A stretch of 64,000 nt of DNA from the NCBI RefSeq assembly GCF_000835495.1, contig NW_015622541.1, forward strand, positions 62,001-126,000. Reading direction: 5' to 3'. Source of the stretch: Cladophialophora immunda. Its lineage: Eukaryota > Ascomycota > Eurotiomycetes > Chaetothyriales > Herpotrichiellaceae. Positions 56,713-64,000 of this stretch are shown piece by piece (position 1 is the first letter of the stretch; every line of letters starts with the position of its first letter). Position numbers and translations under genes: made by a program. The notes beneath the pieces are model-generated. The model saw only the letters and a program-made list of their open reading frames with translations. It ran no database searches and was not told the origin of the DNA.

Positions 56713-58381
56713 GTTGATGTCTGGTGCTGTCTGGGGTAACGCAATGAGGAGGAATAGATGACTTGCCTGGCACGAGATGGGGCCATCAAACTCCAAACAC
56801 GCATCGAAAGGCGGTGATGCATCGCCTATTGCCGCCAGAATGGAGAGCCTGCATCAGTTAGGACACGTTGTCGAGACGAGTGTCAGATTGAACCGGTGTG
56901 CCCATTTCGAATCTGTGGTCTTGGATAGGCCAGGCCTCGATCGGAAATATGTCGCCATCCGAGACAATCGAAGCATTCTCAGGATGCATTCTATTGTTAC
57001 TTTGGGGATGGGCTGGCCCAACAGACCAGCAGCCAACAAGCTGAGCGGTGGAGTTCTTGACAGGGGGAGAAGAAGCGCAGCAAGCATATTGAGGTTTTGC
57101 CCCAAAGTCTTCTCTCTCAGATCACGGAAGAGCCTGATCGAGTGCTTGACCGGTGTCTGGTGGGTGACTTTGAGGGATTTCGTGATTGAATGATGATTCA
57201 ATTTGTGCACTCGGGATGCAGGTTTTTAAGCATTCTTTTCCTTCGTAGACACGAGCATGGATCATGGGGGTGATTGCCATTGTGATGGTCCAAGACCGAG
57301 ACAAGGCTGAAGGGGACAGTCTAAGGGGTTTCGGAGAAAGGGAGGCGGGGAGAAGGCATTGGCCCTTCGGGTACAGTACGATCAGGGAGAGTCTGAAAGG
57401 GCCAACTAGGAGTATCCACCTAGGAAGCATGCAGATTTATTTTGATTCCATTCAGCCGAGTGGGCGTAGGGATAGACGGGCAGGTCGAGGACTCCGTATT
57501 ATGTAAGGCTCTTCCGACCGGTCATGGGCGGTGGTGCCGGGATGGAGACAGCTCCAGGAGGCATAGCGGAGCGGAGCCCGAAGAGGAAGACGAAGCCACT
57601 GAATGATCGAAAACGGGAAAACGTGGGGGTTAAAGGACGGGAGCTGAGGTAGGAACAGCAGCATGGGGACCGTTACTCCGTGAAATGCTTTCGATCAAGA
57701 TACCTTGTCTCCGTGAATGAGGGAGGTGAGAAGACAGAGAGAGCGCACGTTCTTTCCACGGATCGCCGGAACATCATTTTGTACAGTGGCAGGCAGTAAC
57801 AATACGGAGTGCTTCGTACTGATTACGTCGATACATATGTTAGCAGGTACCTACTTAGGTAGCTAGTACTGTAGCAACCTCGCTGCCCAATGAGTGTTGG
57901 TGCTATCTGCCATTCTGCCCTCCTACCATGGCGAACGAGGTACCTGTCCCTGGCCGTCGCTAGAATGATCCGGGCCGCTTATCATCATCATCAGCTTGCC
58001 GCCACCACAGCCCATTCCCTCGCAAAAGCAAGAATGCGCCCAGGCCCACTCCAAACCACAATCGCAGCCATGGAGCTCCTTGTAATACCCATACTAGCCA
58101 AAAGTATCTAGTATGACCTGCAAGCTGCGAACCTGCGACCCGCGACCCCCAATCATCCCAGACCCTGACGTCCTCTGGGATTTTTTTCTCCAAAATATTA
58201 ATCTCTGACCTCTCTAATCTACTCCTCTACAACCTTCATTCAACTTCAACCCTCAACGTGACTCAAAAAGCTTCCCTTGGTCCTTTCTTTCTCGTCTCTC
58301 CTTGTCGTCGTCTGATCTCCTGATGGGCTTCATGATCCTGCCATAAACCCCCCTCCGCACGTCTCGACCACTGCGACCACC
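56713..58381. other. Intergenic between PP2C gene and NDE1
   Basis: 1669 bp. Overlapping frames of about 120-138 codons at 56777-57210 on both strands lack any domain. A ggtacctacttaggtagctagta element lies at 57846-57868. The last 300 bp before NDE1 are C/T-rich, as expected for a strong fungal promoter and leader. Confidence 0.45.
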
Positions 58382-60259
58382 ATGGCGAGCAAACTTCCCC
58401 TGCGCATGATGCCCGGCTTTCCAATGGCGTCACCCAGGCCTTGGTCCATGCGAGCTTTCTCAACATGTCGCCGCTCAACTCTCCCCCTTCCAATTGCCTC
58501 CAGACCGTCCTCCTTGGTGTCCCGGCCACTTATCCAGCGATCCTTCCGTCGCAGCTACGCCGATGCCCCCCAAGCTCAGCTTTCCCCAGAACCCAAACCG
58601 AAGAAGCGATTCCGATTCTTCCTCTGGACCTGGCGCTTGACCTATCTCTCCGTCCTAGCAGGCCTGGGATATGTCACCTATCAGATCTATGAAGGTCGCA
58701 ACCCGAAAGAGCAACTTGAACCTGATCCAAACAAGAAGACGCTCGTCATTCTTGGTGCGCACGCTTCCTCCCGCAGTTACTGATGCTCAATGCTGACATG
58801 CCCAGGTACCGGTTGGGGTTCCGTCTCCTTGCTCAAGAACTTGGACACCGAAAACTACAATGTCGTTGTCGTCTCGCCTCGTAACTACTTCCTCTTCACC
58901 CCTCTGTTGCCCTCGTGTACTACTGGTACCATCGAGCATCGGTCCATCATGGAACCCATCCGGAACATTCTCCGACACAAGAAGGCAAAGGTCAAGTACT
59001 ACGAAGCTGAATGCACGAAGATCGACTACCAAAAGAGGATCGTCTATGCTAAGGATGACTCGGAAATCAAGGGTGACACGATGGAGACGGAGATTCCCTT
59101 CGACCTGCTTGTCGTGGGCGTTGGAGCAGAAAATGCCACATTTGGAATCCCCGGGGTTCGTGAGCACGCCTGTTTCCTCAAGGAAGTCGGTGACGCTCAA
59201 AAGATCCGCAAACAAATCATGGACTGTGTCGAAACTGCAACTTTCAAGGATCAGAGCCCCGAAGAAATCAAGCGTCTTCTCCACATGGTGGTTGTCGGTG
59301 GCGGTCCGACTGGTGTCGAATTTGCCGGTGAACTGCAGGATTTCTTCATGGAAGACTTGCAGAAATGGGTCCCTCAGATCAAGGACGATTTCCATGTCAC
59401 TTTGGTTGAGGCTTTGCCCAACGTGCTCCCTATGTTCAGCAAGCAACTGATTGAATACACCGAGTCATCCTTCAAGGAAGAGCATATCCAGATCCGCACA
59501 AAGACCATGGTCAAAAATGTCACCGACAAGTACATTGAAGCCCAGGTGCAGAACCCGGACGGTTCGAAAGTCTTGGAGAAGATTCCCTACGGACTGCTTG
59601 TCTGGGCTACCGGTAACGCTCTTCGTCCCGTGGTCAAGGATCTCATGTCCCAAATTCCTGCTCAAGCGAAAGCCCGTCGTGGTCTTGAAGTTAATGAATA
59701 CCTTGTCGTTAATGGCACCGAAAATATTTGGGCTGTTGGCGATTGCGCCGTGGCGAACTACGCGCCCACCGCTCAAGTCGCTGCTCAGGAAGGAACTTTT
59801 CTTGCGCGTTTGTTCAACACCATGGCCAAGACGGACGCCATTGAGGCTGAACTGCGCGACTTGTCCGGCAAGCAGGCGACCGCAAACCCAGACCAACGCA
59901 AAGTCATCTTGGAAGAGATCAACGAGCGCCAGCGCCAGCTCCGTCGCATCAAGCAGATTGGCCCGTTCAGCTATTCGCATCAAGGATCGCTTGCGTATAT
60001 TGGTGCCGAAAAAGCTGTTGCCGACGTGTCTTGGTTCAGCGGAAATATTGCAAGCGGAGGTACCATGACGTATTTGTTCTGGAAGAGCGCCTATTTGAGC
60101 ATGTGCTTTAGCAGTGAGTATCGCCTGTCATTCCCCGCCATCTTTCCGCTTCAGTGGATTTGCGCTGACATTATTGACTCTTTAGCGCGCAACCGCATCC
60201 TCGTCTTCTTTGACTGGGCCAAGGCCAAGTTCTTTGGCCGCGACGTGTCGCGAGAATAA
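58382..60259 (+). CDS. NDE1: External alternative NADH:ubiquinone oxidoreductase (type II)
   Basis: Single-subunit, rotenone-insensitive NADH dehydrogenase of the mitochondrial inner membrane; the external form oxidises cytosolic NADH. Exons are 58382-58754, 58806-60113 and 60186-60259 (584 residues). An Arg/Ser/Pro-rich presequence (1-58) is followed by a membrane anchor (about 76-95, YLSVLAGLGYVTYQIY), as in external enzymes. The FAD motif GTGWGS (near 125) spans the first splice. The NADH motif VVVGGGPTGVEFAGEL follows, then WAVGDCA. The last exon gives RNRILVFFDWAKAKFFGRD, the usual end. No EF-hand insertion is present, so calcium control is unlikely. Internal NDI is the alternative; the anchor favours external. 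Confidence 0.93.
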
Positions 60260-60821
60260 GCAAATTGGGACAAAGGCCGGAAGCCTGAGAGTTATATGCG
60301 TTTCCGGGAAGTGACAAGGAATTGTATGCTCTTGCCGCAAGCTTCTTTGCTTCTGGACAATGGGATTCCTGGGCGGTATTAATGCTTCTCCGAAGGCTTT
60401 TCGGGCCCGGATCGAGAAAACGACAACTGTTTGACTTATAGACGGCCCCCTCTGGAGGGGCCGAGCACTGTATGGTACCATTATTGTTTATCCTTTATGC
60501 TGAAATACCTCATTGTTGCACGCCTGTTGTCGGGCATGGCCGGACCTTGATCTGGGATACCGGGCTCTCCTTGTGAGATTTATCGAGGTACGAAAACGCC
60601 CCGTGTCTGTCAAGATCTAGCGGAAATTCGCTTGCCTGCTTTCCCCTCGAATTCTACAAGACGCGTAGAGTCACGGACTCTCCATTTGGAGATTCTGTGC
60701 TACCTTTATACAAAAGTCCCATCTTCAGTGCTCTCTGTGCATTTTCTTTCCAGCTCGCGAAGAAAGGCGTCGCCGAAAAGAACATGCCGCTGTATAAATA
60801 ATACACGTATTCCACCTTTCT
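60260..60821. other. Convergent 3' region, NDE1 and MRPL10, with a GC hairpin
   Basis: 562 bp between two stop codons. A GC-rich inverted repeat (ggccccc...ggggcc, 60444-60462) can fold into a short, strong hairpin in the NDE1 3' region. No gene is supported. Confidence 0.45.
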
Positions 60822-61855
60822 TTACCACAACTTGTCTCCTTCCTTCCTTTTCGCGGCCCTGCCGCCCCTGGCACTCTCTCTTTTCAGGGCCTTCAGCTCT
60901 TCTTCGCTGATTGGTGGCTTGAAATACAGACTGGCGCTCTCGCCCTCCTTGACCATGTGGCTCAAATAACCGCGATGCTTCGCGTCCCTGTAGTACTCTA
61001 GCTCCTTCCGTGAGCTTGGATCCGGTAGTCTATAAGGAAAGCCCATGCCCCTGGCACGGTTCTCGGCCAGCTCGGCCCCTTCCACTGCCAGGTTCGGGTT
61101 GTTCAGCGCCAAAGGATCCCAGCGCAGAGAGAGGAAAGGGTGGGTTTGACTGTCTTTTATACGACGGATCGCCTGCGCGGTGTAGAAGCGTGTCGTCACC
61201 GTTCCGCCCAGAGCTTCCACTGCCGCAATGGCAGATTGCGACGCCCTCGACACGACGATGTGGATGGGTGTTTTGAGTTCCGAAGCCCCGCTTCCGAGTA
61301 GTTTCACGCCGTCTTTGATGCGACCCAGGACGCGCGAAGAGCAGAGTTCCTTCAGAGTAATCGGACGGGAGGGGTCCAGGCGGCCTTGGTCGATCCAGGT
61401 TTGTATTTTGTCCAGATTGATGGGGGACATTTCATTGGCAAATCTGCACACCATCTGTCAGTGAGTATTCTCCAGTATCAAAAGCAAGTGTAGACAGACA
61501 GATTCTTGAACCCATATTTTCCGTGGACGATGTGTTCGGGTGTCTGACCACCGTTGAACCCTGCGGGCACTTTGCCATGCTGTTTCTGCCCATCAGACCC
61601 ACGACCGGATTTGCCTCCTTTTCCAGACGCGGGACCACGTCCACGGCGAATTTTCTTGTTATAGGCGCCTGGCCGATCGGATAGGGAGGTGAGGATCGAG
61701 GCATGTCGACATTGGGGAAATCTCTGGGCCTGAGGCTGGAGGAAAGGGAGGAGAAACGCAGGAATGGACGAGTTTGTATCTGCGGGACTTATTTTGACGA
61801 CATCGGAACGCAGCGCCGTTGACGGCGAGAGCCGCAGGTGCAGTCGAGGCGGCAT
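60822..61855 (-). CDS. MRPL10: Mitochondrial large-subunit ribosomal protein uL15m
   Basis: uL15 family protein of the mitochondrial ribosome. Exons are 61855-61500 and 61443-60822 (325 residues); the 56-bp intron has a ctgac branch motif and joins GKYGFKNL to FANEMSPINLDKIQ. A Ser/Arg/Leu-rich presequence (1-60) is followed by the glycine/arginine-rich RNA-binding start KKIRRGRGPASGKGGKSGRG, and GFNGGQTP, both hallmarks of uL15. A second domain (LGSGASELKTPIHIVVSRAS, then AAVEALGGTVTTRFY) completes the family pattern. The C-terminal extension is rich in Lys and Arg. ATG 61855 is preferred over the longer open frame because the presequence starts there. Confidence 0.93.
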
Positions 61856-63429
61856 TGTCTGGGAGTTGTGAGTTGGTCTTTCATGAGCTCTTTGGCCGTA
61901 GAGTTGATTGAAAGCTTTACGGCGGCGCAGGTACTCGGCATAGTTGCTGATCACGGTTGCCAAGCATCCGACGCCAAGATTCCGCCCCGAGCGCCTCAAA
62001 TTGTTTCGCGCATCTTGCTCTCGTATTCGAAATCTCCGCCCTATCGTCTTATCCTAACTCACTCGCTGGACGTGACGAGAGATGACAATAGTCAGAGAAC
62101 GGACAGCGAGGCTAATGATCCGACCAGCTTGATGCTTCCAGTTTCTGCTCCATGCAGCATATAACAGTGGGTGGGGTGAGCGTGTTTTCTCGGTCGCTTC
62201 CTGATTATATAGGCTGTATCCAGTCTATCTTCAAATGGATCGCTTGTCGTCCCCACTTGATTGGCTTTCCCTGCTATTTCCCTGCTCTTGCATACGCCAT
62301 AGACTTCAAGAGACAATACAAACTGGAGTTATATATCATCCACCGCCCAAGGGCGCAGGACGACCACGGTATGCTAAAGTAAAAACATGTTGCCGACTTG
62401 CGAGCCATCGTATGGTTGTCCCAGGTTTGGAAGGATCTCCTTAGCGAGTTGCATCAGCATCAATATCAAGGGGCCGACAAGTAATTTACGTGACGACTGT
62501 GAGAGAAACCCAAGTTCCGAGGCTTCTCGACGATATCACTATTGTTATAGCCAAAAACTTCGCTGACAAGGACAAAGGAACGACCCTTGTAGCTTGACAA
62601 AACACAGTCGGCCGGCATCCAGTCACCCCTGTTGCAGCTGGAAGATGCATTTCGATCTCTTGATGGGTGACTCGAGTGTGGCAAGGTAGAGAGTTTGCCA
62701 GACTTGATCAAAATTTTTTTTGGCACCTGATGGGTGGACCTCGACGTTCTCCCCTGATCAAGCACAGCCTTGTTCAGCCTCGCAGGACGTCGGACTTATT
62801 GCGGGATCCTCCAGGAAGATGTTAAGCCTCTTGAGCGACAGACGAATCATAACACTTCTAGAATGAACCGGCCTAGATCTTGCACATCAGCTGGTAAGTC
62901 AGCTCGTACTTCTACTCCGCAAAGGTGATTGATTCACCCAGTCGTTTAAGTCTTGAAGCTTGATGAGAGCGGACAGGTCACCGTGGCCCCAGCATTTGTG
63001 AGGGAAAGCACGCAATCGAGGCTACCTGCGGTCTAATTTGCCCCAGTCAACGGCACACGTTCACACTGTGTTGCAGTGCAGATATTGTTATGCGCATCTT
63101 CAGAGTGGGTCACACCACACAGGCAAAGCCATCACGCCAGATCCGCACACTGATAAGTGCAGAGAAATTCTCTGGTCGTTAGTCTATCCAATGGTGCTTT
63201 ATCTCTCGCTCGACAATGAAGCGATCCCACATTCCACGAGAATGAACCCTGTCAAAGAGCAGACTGGAAAATTGCGTGCTTGTTTGGACTTCGTGCATCA
63301 TTCAAAAAAAATTGGCTTGGAAGCAGAAGTTTGGTGGTGAGTAAATTTGGCATTATAAGACTTCAAAGGTCTCTGCCGAACGAGTAAATCTTGCCACGCT
63401 TGCAAATCACTGATATCGTTGAGAGCAAT
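61856..63429. promoter_or_regulatory. Intergenic between MRPL10 and a transporter gene
   Basis: 1574 bp between divergent genes with no supported frame. A TGATAAG at about 63151 fits the GATA-factor consensus HGATAR, about 280 bp before the transporter start; nitrogen control of a Dal5-type gene would make sense, but one site is weak. Confidence 0.45.
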
Positions 63430-64000
63430 ATGGCAACCAAGGAAAGTGTTTTGTCTGAAGTCAATCCCTCTCCTAACACGACGCACACAGTTACAGCAGG
63501 CAGGACGAAGAATGCCGATGCCGCTTTGGAACTCCTTGCCTCCACCGGCGGCCTGGAGCAACCGACAGATCCAGCGCGGAGCCGCCGACTTCTGCGACGT
63601 ATCGACTACCATATTATGCCGCTAATTTGCACCGTCTACTTTCTTCAATACCTCGACAAAACCTCCATCTCGTATGCAAGTGTCACAGGTCTCAAGGAGT
63701 CGGCTCACCTCGTTGGGAACCAGTTTAACTGGGTGGCTTCGATATTCTTTTTCGGCCAGCTGACGTTTGAGTTTCCAACCATCTACGTCTTGCAGTTGTT
63801 CCCACTGGCCAAGTATGTTAGTGTCAATGTTGTCATATGGGGCGCAATCCTAGCAGCTCTGGCGGCATGCAAGTCTTTCGCCAGTTTGATGGTCTGCCGT
63901 TTCTTCCTTGGGGCGGCAGAGGCGACCATCGTCCCTGCATGGGTTGTGTTCACTAGCCAGTGGTACAGAAAAGAGGAACAGGCTTTCCGCGTGGGCATCT
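63430..64000 (+). CDS. MFS transporter, allantoate permease (Dal5) type, partial
   Basis: First 190 codons of a plasma-membrane major facilitator of the anion:cation symporter family (Dal5, Tna1 and similar), which import allantoate, nicotinate, vitamins or other organic anions. ATG 63430 opens a frame that stays open to the right edge, so the gene is cut by the window and not broken. Residues 1-55 are cytosolic. The first helix begins near HIMPLICTVYFLQYLDKTSI, whose YLDKTSI part is the family hallmark. Helices 2-4 follow (WVASIFFFGQLTFEFPTIYV; VVIWGAILAALAAC; VCRFFLGAAEATIVPAWV). The substrate is not predictable from this part. Confidence 0.9.
   Translation, partial: MATKESVLSEVNPSPNTTHTVTAGRTKNADAALELLASTGGLEQPTDPARSRRLLRRIDYHIMPLICTVYFLQYLDKTSISYASVTGLKESAHLVGNQFNWVASIFFFGQLTFEFPTIYVLQLFPLAKYVSVNVVIWGAILAALAACKSFASLMVCRFFLGAAEATIVPAWVVFTSQWYRKEEQAFRVGI

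Noticed and set aside
56777..57210. 138-codon plus and 118-codon minus frames
   Set aside because: They overlap each other, have no domain, and lie in the PP2C 3' region; too weak to call.
9..64000. Secondary-metabolite cluster (ADH, epoxide hydrolase, Zn2Cys6 factor, MFS transporter)
   Set aside because: No polyketide synthase, NRPS, terpene synthase or DMATS, and housekeeping genes lie between the candidates.

Overview
The window is nuclear DNA from a filamentous ascomycete (Pezizomycotina; Eurotiomycetes is my best guess, not proven). The reasons are dense genes on both strands, very short introns (46-86 bp) with GT...CTAAC/CTGAC...AG signals, and typical mould genes: palH, a Zn2Cys6 regulator, secreted GH3 and CAP proteins, a Dsc1/Tul1 ligase and an alternative NADH dehydrogenase. 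I rebuilt 29 protein genes by joining exons on reading frame and family motifs. I saw no rRNA, tRNA, CRISPR or recognisable transposon.

Layout. 0-9 kb: zinc alcohol dehydrogenase; a mitochondrial-type protein with four exact-period 31-residue repeats; glycine cleavage H protein; mitoribosomal bS6m; the dynamin Mgm1; glutathione-degrading Dug3. 9-21 kb: a two-TM protein of unknown role, an epoxide hydrolase, a MOSC/flavin reductase/ferredoxin fusion, a secreted beta-glucosidase, the Dsc1/Tul1 RING ligase and the zinc transporter Zrg17. 21-33 kb: mitochondrial IF3, Golgi GDPase, a PPPDE-thioredoxin-PUL fusion, a degenerate EF-hand protein, a secreted HExxH metallopeptidase-like protein and an F-box protein. 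33-46 kb: palH, a Zn2Cys6 factor, a UVRAG/Vps38 protein and a Ser/Thr-rich CAP protein. 46-64 kb: ESCRT-III Vps2, mitofusin Fzo1, a fungal protein of unknown role, a PP2C phosphatase with an unresolved start, external NADH dehydrogenase, mitoribosomal uL15m and the first 190 codons of a Dal5-type transporter that runs off the right edge.

How the genes relate. This is mostly ordinary core genome, not a metabolite cluster. Eight of 29 genes are mitochondrial by family or predicted presequence: gene expression (bS6m, uL15m, IF3), fusion (Mgm1 inner, Fzo1 outer membrane), metabolism (H protein, Nde1), plus the repeat protein. A second group concerns endomembranes: Vps2, Vps38-like, Dsc1, Zrg17, GDA1, PalH. 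PalH signalling uses ESCRT components, so PalH and Vps2 are functionally linked.

The most unusual items are the 31-residue repeat protein (peptide kept while codons diverge), the PP2C gene whose 877-nt upstream stretch has no ATG, and two multidomain fusions. No single undescribed system stands out; the repeat protein is the best candidate for new biology. Splice junctions are predictions from sequence only.
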